In this document: positions 1 through 5,875 of the stretch, in pieces
Layout of the letters: each line of letters opens with the position of its first letter
Numbering within the stretch: the first letter of the stretch is position 1
NCBI GenBank assembly: GCA_902766515.1
Contig: CACXEB010000252.1
Coordinates: forward strand, 1-5,989
Source: an uncultured Eubacteriales bacterium
GTDB taxonomy: Bacteria; Bacillota_A; Clostridia; Christensenellales; Aristaeellaceae
DNA length: 5,989 bases
Direction: 5' to 3'
The notes under the pieces: model-generated
Seen by the model: only the letters and a program-made list of their open reading frames with translations
What the model was told of the DNA's origin: nothing
Databases searched by the model: none
Program-made: the position numbers and the translations under genes

Positions 1-243
1 GCCATCACCATGGCCTATAAATGGAAATGGGGCAAGTTCCAGTACATCCGCATCGCCACGGACGTGGTCTGCGTGGTCCTGGGCGCCGCCATTTTCCTGA
101 TCGGCGGCGGCAAATGGGAGCAGGTGCCGGAAATCGTGGGCGTCGGTACCATTGTCACGGCCTTCTTCATGGGTCCCCTGATCGAATTCTTCAATGTCCG
201 CATCGCCCGTCCGCTGCTGAAAAACGAGGGCGGCGCGTCCTGA
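1..243 (+). CDS. YczE/YitT-like integral membrane protein, C-terminal fragment
   Basis: The reading frame is open from the first base (Ala-Ile-Thr before the Met at base 10) to a TGA at 241-243, so this is the end of a longer gene that begins outside the window; the Met at 10 is probably internal. About 80 residues are visible. They hold a short basic/aromatic stretch (YKWKWGKFQYIRI), a hydrophobic segment at about residues 18-36 (DVVCVVLGAAIFLIGG) and a second one containing GTIVTAFFMGPLIEFFN, then a polar tail. The pattern of a D-x-x-x-V-x-L-G helix followed by a VGxGT-I-x-x-x-x-GP-x-I-x-F-F helix resembles the end of the YczE/YyaS/YitT group of multi-pass membrane proteins, whose substrate and role are mostly unknown. 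The family call is from memory of the pattern. It lies on the same strand as the LacI gene with a 64-base gap, so the two may be co-transcribed, but a link to sugar metabolism is not shown. Confidence 0.65.
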   Translation, partial: AITMAYKWKWGKFQYIRIATDVVCVVLGAAIFLIGGGKWEQVPEIVGVGTIVTAFFMGPLIEFFNVRIARPLLKNEGGAS

Positions 244-282
244 ACGGGAAGTACCCGCGCGAAGCAAGCGCAGCAGGCCGGC

Positions 283-302
283 GTCCCGCCGCGGGCGGGG
301 AC
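283..302 (+). promoter_or_regulatory. GC-rich hairpin just upstream of the LacI gene
   Basis: GTCCCGCC at 283-290 pairs with 294-302, giving eight pairs, one bulged G and a three-base loop. No T-run follows, so it is not a clear intrinsic terminator for the upstream membrane gene. It would bury the G-rich tract just before the ATG at 308 but leave the ATG at 326 exposed, which bears on start choice. The rest of the 244-307 gap is very GC-rich, and I see no convincing -35/-10 promoter in it. Confidence 0.35.
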
Positions 303-325
303 CGGGAATGGGGGAAAACAGATAC

Positions 326-1342
326 ATGGTCACGCTGAAGGATATCGCCCGGGAAGCCGGCGTCAGCATCACCACCGTCTCCAACGTGGTGCACAACCGC
401 AAAAGCCGCGTGTCCCCGGAAACCATCGCCAAGATCTGGGGCATCATCCAGCGGGAGCGCTACGTGCCGAGCATGTCGGCGCGCTCGCTGGCCAACAATC
501 ATTCGTCCATCATCGGGGTGATCACGCACCTGACGCCGCAGAGCCCCGGCAGCACGGTGAGCGACCCCTTCCTGAGCGTCTTCGTGGACAGCATTGAGAA
601 GCGGATCCGGGAGGAGGGTTATTTCCTGATGATCCGGGCCGTGGAAGACGCCGCGGAACTGGCGGTGCTCAGCCAGAGCTGGCGCCTGTCCGGGCTGATC
701 CTGACCGGCATGTTCCAGGACGATTTCTTCTATACGACGAAAGGGCTGGGCATCCCCTTCGTCCTGATCGACAGCTATGTGGACGACGGGGACGTGTGCA
801 GCATCGGGCTGGAGGATGAAAAGGGGGCGTACCTTGCCGTCCGCCACCTGCTGGAAAACGGCCACCGCGCGATCGCGTTCGCCTCGCCCGCCATCCGTCC
901 CGGCGGCGTCATTGAAAAGCGCCTGCAGGGCTACCGGCAGGCGCTGGGGGAATATGGGGTGCCGTTTGATCCCGCGCTGGTATTCACGCAGGAGATGACG
1001 GTCGACGAGGGAAAGCGCCTGGGCCATCACCTGGCGGAGGCGCGGGAGATCACGGGCATCTTCGCGTCGGCGGACATCCTGGCCGCGGGCATCATGGCCG
1101 GGCTCAGCGAGCGGGGCGTCCGGGTGCCTGAGGACCGGTCGATCGTCGGGTTTGACGACAACTATCTCTCCCGGCTGACGATCCCCGGCCTGACGACCGT
1201 CCACCAGGACGCGGACCGGAAGGGCATCCTGGCGACGGATATGATCCTCCGGCAGCTCAGGCGGGAGCCCATCGCGCAGAAAAAGGTCATCCTGCCGGTC
1301 CGGCTGGTGGAGCGGGGCAGCGTCGCCCCGCGCACGCCGTGA
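326..1342 (+). CDS. LacI/GalR-family transcriptional regulator
   Basis: A DNA-binding repressor or activator of the LacI family, expected to act as a dimer in the cytoplasm and to respond to a sugar or sugar phosphate. Numbered from the Met at 326 (338 residues, usual family length): helix-turn-helix at 3-24 starting TLKDIAREAGVS; hinge helix YVPSMSARSLA at 46-56 with the minor-groove Leu at 55; then a periplasmic-binding-protein-like domain with GAYLAVRHLLENGHR (167-181), VPEDRSIVGFDD (267-278) and TTVHQD (290-295). I chose 326 because family members normally begin just before T-L-K-D-I-A and a GGGGGA tract lies 10 bases upstream. The in-frame ATG at 308 would add MGENRY, and its G-rich upstream tract falls inside a hairpin. 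The usual Arg after T-V-S is Asn20 here, so the operator is probably not of the lac/gal type. It runs tail-to-tail into the GH65 operon, which it plausibly controls; the operator would lie outside the window. Family certain, effector unknown. Confidence 0.95.
   Translation: MVTLKDIAREAGVSITTVSNVVHNRKSRVSPETIAKIWGIIQRERYVPSMSARSLANNHSSIIGVITHLTPQSPGSTVSDPFLSVFVDSIEKRIREEGYFLMIRAVEDAAELAVLSQSWRLSGLILTGMFQDDFFYTTKGLGIPFVLIDSYVDDGDVCSIGLEDEKGAYLAVRHLLENGHRAIAFASPAIRPGGVIEKRLQGYRQALGEYGVPFDPALVFTQEMTVDEGKRLGHHLAEAREITGIFASADILAAGIMAGLSERGVRVPEDRSIVGFDDNYLSRLTIPGLTTVHQDADRKGILATDMILRQLRREPIAQKKVILPVRLVERGSVAPRTP
1312..1331. other. GC-rich hairpin at the convergent 3' ends of the LacI and GH65 genes
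   Basis: GCGGGGC at 1312-1318 and GCCCCGC at 1325-1331 form a perfect seven-pair stem with a six-base loop, inside the last codons of the LacI gene and 11 bases past the stop of the GH65 gene on the other strand. On the + strand a short TTTT occurs at 1347-1350, too far from the stem for a standard intrinsic terminator. On the - strand no T-run follows. It may slow polymerase or protect 3' ends, but in GC-rich coding DNA it could also be chance. Confidence 0.3.
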
Positions 1343-3511
1343 TCAGTTTTCCGGGCGGATCACCGCGCCGGCATGGGTGACTTCGGCGACGAGGCGCCTG
1401 CCGCCGGCCGTGAACGGAAAGACGAGGCGGCTGACCTGCCGGGGCAGGCGGGGACGCAGCTCCGGCTGCCCGCCGCGCATCCTCAGTCCCGCAAAGCCGA
1501 GCGCGGCGATCATCCATGCGCCGCCGTTGGAGGCCGGATGGGTGCCGCCGATGTAGATCTCTCCCGCCCACTGCTTGCCTCCGCCGACGATGTCGATGGC
1601 GGCGGTGCGCATGAACAGCTCCCACGCGTCGTCCAGCCGGCCGATACGGCATGCCGTCAGGGCGTACATGCAGGCGGACAGGCTGGACCCGTGCTCCGTG
1701 CGCGGCTCGTAATACCGCCAGTTGTCGCTCACCTGCCGGTCCGTGCAGTCCTCCGGGAACAGGGCCATCATGGCGATCACGTCCGCCTGCTTGATGACCT
1801 GGGTCACCCCGGCGACGCCATGGTCGCCGCCCCAGTATTCGCGCGGGTCGCAAAGGCGGCCGCGCACGGTATCCAGCGGGCAGTCCTCCAGGTCAAAATA
1901 ACCGTCAAACTGTTCAATCACGCCGTCCCTTTCCCGGGGGCGGCGGATTCTTTGGATCGCCTCCCGCAAAAGCGGCCAGTCAGCTTCATAATGGAGCTCC
2001 GTGAGCAGGGCGCTGAACCAGTCCGGCCGGTCCGCGAAGATGTCCTTCAGCCACAGCGCGCTGTCCAGACAGTGCAGGATCATCCGGTTGGTGAAGGCGT
2101 TGTTGGTGACGCGCTCGTGGTATTCATCCGGTCCGATCACGTCGGCGTAATCAATGTCCTTTGCGTCCAGGCGGGCGCTGGCGCGGCTCAGGTAAAAGCG
2201 GGCGCACTCCAGGATCACCCGGGCACCCCCCGCTTCCAGCAGGGACCGGTCGCCGGTGATCTCATAGTAGCTACGCAGGGCATAGGCGATGTCGCCGCTG
2301 ATGTGGATCTGCCGGTCCCGGAAGTAGGTACGGACGGGCCGGTGGGTGAACACGTCCACCACGTTGAAGTTGGTGCAGCCTTCCTCGCCGCCCTCCTGGC
2401 TCTCCCACGCGTAGAAGGCGCCGCGGAAGCCGTACTCCGCCGCCTTCTTCAGCGCGCCGGGCAGGGTGTCGATCCGGTAGCGCAGCAGCGAGCGGGCGAT
2501 CTCCGGCTGCGTATGGGCGAACATGGGCAGGAAGAACATCTCCGCGTCCCAGAAGACCGCGCCCTTGTAGGTCTGCCCGGACAGGCCGCGGGCCGGGATG
2601 GACAGGCCGTCCGCGTGGCGGGGGGCGACGCAGTTCAGGTGGTACTGGCTGGCATGCATGGCCAGCGCGGCGAAGGGGTCGCAGTCCATGGTCACCGCCG
2701 AGCGGGTCCAGATGGTTTCCCAGGCGTCCGCGTGCTGCCTCAAACAGGCGTCAAAGCCCAGGTCCCGCGCGCGGGCGCAGAGGGCAGCGGCCGCGTCCCC
2801 GGGGCAGGGCTGGTCCAGGGACGTATAGACGGCGGCGAACAGCGTGAGGGTCAGGACCTCCCCCTTCCGGATGGGGCGGCGCAGGACGCGGAACACGCCC
2901 GCGGCGTCCTCAATAAAGGTCTCGTCGGCTTCAAAGTCCCGGGCCGCGCACTGGGCGGCGCTGACCGTGATATGCTTTTCGCCGGTGACCGCTTCGGCAA
3001 TGAGCGGATCGCCCGTCCGGAAACGGAAATCGAACAGGTGGGGTCCGTTGATGTCCCACAGGTCGGCGGAGATGCCCGCTTTCCATTCCAGGATGCCGTC
3101 CGCGGCGCAGCGGACACGGTACCGGTCGGCCAGCAGGTGGCATTCCTCCATGGAGACGAAGCGCTCGCTGCTGACGATGACCGGGCCGAAATCCGTCTCC
3201 CGGCTGTACAGGCCGCGGCGGTAATCGATCGAAACGGTGTGCCGGACCGGTTCGCTGACGCCCAGGGCCAGGTCCGCGCCGTCAAAGCGGAGACGGACGG
3301 ACAGCGCGTGGGGCGCGTTGACGGGCTCCCGCCAGCGGTCCTGGTACTGATCGTATACGCTGGCCAGCGTGATGGCGGGGTATTGGGCGGCGGTGGCTTC
3401 CTCCGGCGCGCCGCGCAGGCCCATGTAGCCGTTGGCGCACAGGAAACGGTTGCCGTCCGCCGCGGCGTCCTGGGGCGTGTATCCGGTTTTCCGGTAGATC
3501 CATTCACTCAT
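1343..3511 (-). CDS. GH65 family inverting alpha-glucoside phosphorylase (722 aa)
   Basis: A cytoplasmic enzyme expected to split an alpha-glucoside with inorganic phosphate into beta-glucose 1-phosphate and an acceptor. No signal peptide is visible. Order of domains: N-terminal beta-sandwich (about 5-260, with NRFLCANGYMGLRG at 21-34), helical linker, (alpha/alpha)6 barrel (about 295-675) and a short C-terminal beta domain. Key residues: FWDAE with Asp322 (glucose subsite), catalytic acid Glu463 in GPDEYHERVTNNAFTN, Lys574-Gln575 in VIKQADV, phosphate-site His607 and Ser609-Ser610 in RTEHGSSLS, and His658 in IGGTHPAS. Retention of Ser-Ser and His favours phosphorolysis over hydrolysis. Oddities: Glu606 and Gly608 flank the phosphate-loop His, where Leu/Val/Ile and Asp/Glu are usual, and the C-terminal domain is about 15-25 residues shorter than is common. 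The start has AAGGAG six bases upstream. It is the last gene of the operon, 49 bases after the other GH65. The barrel resembles kojibiose/nigerose-type rather than maltose-type members, but the acceptor cannot be assigned. Confidence 0.93.
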   Translation of the reverse strand: MSEWIYRKTGYTPQDAAADGNRFLCANGYMGLRGAPEEATAAQYPAITLASVYDQYQDRWREPVNAPHALSVRLRFDGADLALGVSEPVRHTVSIDYRRGLYSRETDFGPVIVSSERFVSMEECHLLADRYRVRCAADGILEWKAGISADLWDINGPHLFDFRFRTGDPLIAEAVTGEKHITVSAAQCAARDFEADETFIEDAAGVFRVLRRPIRKGEVLTLTLFAAVYTSLDQPCPGDAAAALCARARDLGFDACLRQHADAWETIWTRSAVTMDCDPFAALAMHASQYHLNCVAPRHADGLSIPARGLSGQTYKGAVFWDAEMFFLPMFAHTQPEIARSLLRYRIDTLPGALKKAAEYGFRGAFYAWESQEGGEEGCTNFNVVDVFTHRPVRTYFRDRQIHISGDIAYALRSYYEITGDRSLLEAGGARVILECARFYLSRASARLDAKDIDYADVIGPDEYHERVTNNAFTNRMILHCLDSALWLKDIFADRPDWFSALLTELHYEADWPLLREAIQRIRRPRERDGVIEQFDGYFDLEDCPLDTVRGRLCDPREYWGGDHGVAGVTQVIKQADVIAMMALFPEDCTDRQVSDNWRYYEPRTEHGSSLSACMYALTACRIGRLDDAWELFMRTAAIDIVGGGKQWAGEIYIGGTHPASNGGAWMIAALGFAGLRMRGGQPELRPRLPRQVSRLVFPFTAGGRRLVAEVTHAGAVIRPEN

Positions 3512-3517
3512 GGGGGA

Positions 3518-3523
3518 CTCCTT
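3518..3523 (-). promoter_or_regulatory. Ribosome binding site of the 722-residue GH65 gene
   Basis: On the - strand AAGGAG lies six bases before the ATG at 3511-3509. This near-perfect anti-16S match fixes the start and suggests strong independent translation of the last gene of the operon. Confidence 0.85.
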
Positions 3524-3532
3524 AAAGGATGC

Positions 3533-3553
3533 GCCCGGAGGATGGCTCCGGGC
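3533..3553 (-). other. Intercistronic hairpin between the two GH65 genes
   Basis: A perfect eight-pair inverted repeat (GCCCGGAG and CTCCGGGC) with a five-base loop fills much of the 49-base gap. It begins seven bases after the stop of the upstream GH65 gene and ends nine bases before the Shine-Dalgarno of the downstream one. On the - strand it is followed by GCATCCTTTAAGG rather than a T-run, so full termination is unlikely. A role in RNA 3'-end protection, processing or attenuation between the two enzymes is an inference. Confidence 0.55.
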
Positions 3554-3560
3554 ACGGATG

Positions 3561-5855
3561 TCATGGACGGGGGACGGTCAGCCCGCGGTCCGTCAGGGCG
3601 CAGGCCTGCCCGTAGATCCGCAGGGTCAGCGGATCGCCGCGGGTCAGGCGGAAATCTGTCCGGTCCGGCGCCATGGTCACCTGGATGACCCGGCTGCGGT
3701 ACAGGACGGAGAACTGCAGCTGCCGCCAGCGCTGCGGCAGCCGGGGGGCGAAACTGAGCAGGTCGCCGTCGCTGCGCAGGCCGGCGAAACCGTAGACGAT
3801 GTTGATCCAGGCCAGGGCGATGCTGGTGATGTGCAGGCCGTCGCGGGTGTTGCGGTTGTAGTTGTCCAGGTCCAGCCGCGTGGCAAAGCCGAAGAAGCGG
3901 ACAGCCTCGTCCATCTTGCCCAGCTCCGCCGCCAGGATGGAGTGGATGGCCGGTGACAGCGAGGACTCGTGGATGGTCCGGGGCTCGTAAAACTCATAGT
4001 TGACCCGCTTGTCCTCCCTGGAGAAGGAGGAGTTGTACAGGTACATCATCATCAGCACGTCGGGCTGCTTGATCATGTCCGACCGGTAGATGCGGTCGTA
4101 GGACCAGTGGTCGTACAGCGGGAAATCGCTGACGGGGATCGCGTGGATGTCGGTGTGGGGCAGGTTGAAGTAGCCGTCATGCTGCTCGATCAGCCCATTC
4201 TCCCCGCGGGGAAGGGCCATGTCCGCGGCGATCGTTTTCCAGGTCGGGATCTCCGATTCATCCAGGGCGGTCTTGTCCCGGAGGGCGGCATAGGCGGCGG
4301 GATGCTCCGCGCGCATCCGCTCCAGGGTTTCGGCGGCGTACGCCAGCGTGCGCATGCCCATATAGTTGGTATAGGCGTTGTTGTTGACCATCATGTGGAA
4401 CTCGTCCGGTCCCATGACGCCGAAGAAGCCGTACCGGCCGGTCCGGCCGCCCCTTTCCGCCCGGCTGGCGAGGAAGCGGGCGATCTGCAGCAGCATCTCC
4501 GCGCCGTAGGACCACAGGAAATCCTCGTCGCCGGTCAGGCGCACGTAATGCCAGATGCCGTAGGCGACGGCGGTGCTGGGCTGCAGCTGGAGGCTGGCGT
4601 GCTGCCAGAGGGAGCAGGCCTCCTGCCCGTTCAGGGTCGCGATGGGGTAGCAGGCGCCTTTGCAGTCGAGCATGGCTGCCCGCTTCAGCGCCATGGGCAG
4701 GGTGTTGTAGCGGAACAGCAACAGGTCCCTGGCTGCTTCGGGATGGCTGAGCAGGTAGAAGGGCAGGCAGCAGGCCTCGGTATCCCAGAAGGCGTGGCCG
4801 TTGTAGGCTTCGCCCGTCAGCCCCTTCGCGCCGATGTTGTGGCGCATGCTGCCGCCGTTGAAGGTCTGCGCCAGCTGGAAGCTGCAGAAGCGGACGCCCT
4901 GCTGCTCTGCGGCCGCCGATTGTTTGTCGGCATCCGCCGCGGGCTCGATGCGGACATCGGACGTCTGCCAGTAGACGTCCCACCAGTCCTTCTGGGCTGC
5001 CAGCGCGCTGTCCAGGGACACGTCCGCGCTCCGGTCCAGGGCGGCCTGCCCGGCGGTCCACAGCGCGCTGTCCTCCTGGCCGCTGAACAGGATCACCGCG
5101 CGGCGGTCGACGGAAACCGGCTGTCCCTGCCGGAGGAAAATGGCGGCGCACAGCGACGCGGTGTCACCGTCCGCGTCGGCTTCGGCGCTCTCCGGCAGGC
5201 TGACCAGCGCGCCGGTGAAAACCTGTTGGCCGGACCGGACCGTGGATGCCTGCAGCGCGAGCCGTCCCGGCGCCGCCTGGGCGCGGGCGCCCTGCCAGTA
5301 GCACTTCCCGTAGCCCTCGTGGATCACGTGAAAGCTGAGCCCGACGCGGAAGCTGATTGCGCCGGAAAAATTGAGCGCTTCCATCGTGACGCGCTGGTAC
5401 GCACGCTCGCGGTGCGTCATGTCCATGAACCGGAGGAAGCGGAGGGACAGCGCCTTGCCGGACGCGGTCTCCCAGACGAAGCTGCGCTCCAGCGTGCCGG
5501 CGCGCATGTCCAGCACCCGGCGGAAGTCCCGGAACCGGACATGCCCCAGGTCCAGCGTCTCCCCGTCCAGGATGATCCGGGTCGCCAGCCAGTCCGCGGC
5601 GGGGACCATGAAATGGGTCTGGTCGATGATGCCGCGGTACGACCGGCCGATCGGCTCGATATCGTACACGCCGTTGATATACATGCCCCGGAGGCTGTCG
5701 ACGCTGCCCCCCTCGTCAAAGAAGCCGCGCGCGCCCATGCTTTCGTTGGCCAGGGAGAAGACGGACTCGCTGACGCGGGCGTAAGCGGGATCGAAGCCTT
5801 CCTCGATGACCTGCCATGGATCGACCTGGAAATAAATATCCGCTGTTTTTCCCAT
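3561..5855 (-). CDS. GH65 family inverting alpha-glucoside phosphorylase, maltose-phosphorylase-like branch (764 aa)
   Basis: Expected to phosphorolyse an alpha-glucosyl disaccharide or oligosaccharide in the cytoplasm to beta-glucose 1-phosphate and the released sugar. No signal peptide is visible. Length is normal for GH65. Domains: N-terminal beta-sandwich (about 10-270), linker helices, (alpha/alpha)6 barrel (about 325-695), C-terminal beta domain (about 697-755). Key residues: KGLTGEAYNGHAFWDTE (344-360) with Asp358 at the glucose subsite; catalytic acid Glu485 in GPDEFHMMVNNNAYTN; Lys596-Gln597 in MIKQPDV; phosphate-site His629 and Ser631-Ser632 in RTIHESSLSP; His675 in DGLHITS. These match the maltose phosphorylase arrangement closely. 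The segment SLWQHASLQLQPSTAVAYG (415-433) differs from the usual Q-I-H-I-x-x-D-I-A-Y form seen in the neighbouring GH65, so maltose as substrate is not assured. The ATG is preceded by GAAAGGG with five bases spacing and the first codons are AT-rich, which favours initiation. It follows the permease gene by 20 bases. Family certain, linkage specificity unknown. Confidence 0.94.
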   Translation of the reverse strand: MGKTADIYFQVDPWQVIEEGFDPAYARVSESVFSLANESMGARGFFDEGGSVDSLRGMYINGVYDIEPIGRSYRGIIDQTHFMVPAADWLATRIILDGETLDLGHVRFRDFRRVLDMRAGTLERSFVWETASGKALSLRFLRFMDMTHRERAYQRVTMEALNFSGAISFRVGLSFHVIHEGYGKCYWQGARAQAAPGRLALQASTVRSGQQVFTGALVSLPESAEADADGDTASLCAAIFLRQGQPVSVDRRAVILFSGQEDSALWTAGQAALDRSADVSLDSALAAQKDWWDVYWQTSDVRIEPAADADKQSAAAEQQGVRFCSFQLAQTFNGGSMRHNIGAKGLTGEAYNGHAFWDTEACCLPFYLLSHPEAARDLLLFRYNTLPMALKRAAMLDCKGACYPIATLNGQEACSLWQHASLQLQPSTAVAYGIWHYVRLTGDEDFLWSYGAEMLLQIARFLASRAERGGRTGRYGFFGVMGPDEFHMMVNNNAYTNYMGMRTLAYAAETLERMRAEHPAAYAALRDKTALDESEIPTWKTIAADMALPRGENGLIEQHDGYFNLPHTDIHAIPVSDFPLYDHWSYDRIYRSDMIKQPDVLMMMYLYNSSFSREDKRVNYEFYEPRTIHESSLSPAIHSILAAELGKMDEAVRFFGFATRLDLDNYNRNTRDGLHITSIALAWINIVYGFAGLRSDGDLLSFAPRLPQRWRQLQFSVLYRSRVIQVTMAPDRTDFRLTRGDPLTLRIYGQACALTDRGLTVPRP

Positions 5856-5860
5856 AGGTA

Positions 5861-5867
5861 CCCTTTC
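5861..5867 (-). promoter_or_regulatory. Ribosome binding site of the 764-residue GH65 gene
   Basis: On the - strand GAAAGGG stands five bases before the ATG at 5855-5853, inside the 20-base gap after the permease stop. It supports the chosen start. There is no room for a separate promoter in the gap itself. Confidence 0.65.
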
Positions 5868-5875
5868 TGCCGCGT

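Noticed and set aside
244..307. A promoter or LacI operator in the gap before the LacI gene
   Set aside because: I found only short 4-base inverted repeats (such as CGGG/CCCG) and no -10/-35-like or AT-rich segment.
191..1204. A 337-codon open frame on the - strand opposite the LacI gene
   Set aside because: The + strand encodes a complete LacI-family protein. The antisense translation is rich in His/Arg/Asp/Ala, has no known motif and no ribosome binding site.
2051..2066. A 16-base match CCACAGCGCGCTGTCC, containing a 12-base palindrome, at 2051-2066 and again at 5058-5073
   Set aside because: Both copies encode the same tripeptide-like stretch D-S-A-L-W in unrelated parts of the two GH65 proteins, so codon choice explains the match. 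It is not a credible operator or repeat element.
3512..3560. An intrinsic terminator between the GH65 genes
   Set aside because: The hairpin is real but no T-run follows it on either strand, and a strong ribosome binding site for the next gene lies directly downstream.
1373..3688. A 771-codon open frame on the + strand opposite the 722-residue GH65 gene
   Set aside because: It is a codon-bias shadow in GC-rich DNA: the translation has no recognisable fold, is low in hydrophobic patterning and rich in Gly/Arg/Ala/Val/Gln, while the opposite strand encodes a full GH65 with all catalytic motifs.
4258..5151. A 297-codon - strand frame inside the 764-residue GH65 gene
   Set aside because: It is a +1 frame shadow with strongly Arg/Pro/Gly-rich composition. 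The continuous GH65 frame across the same bases shows no frameshift.
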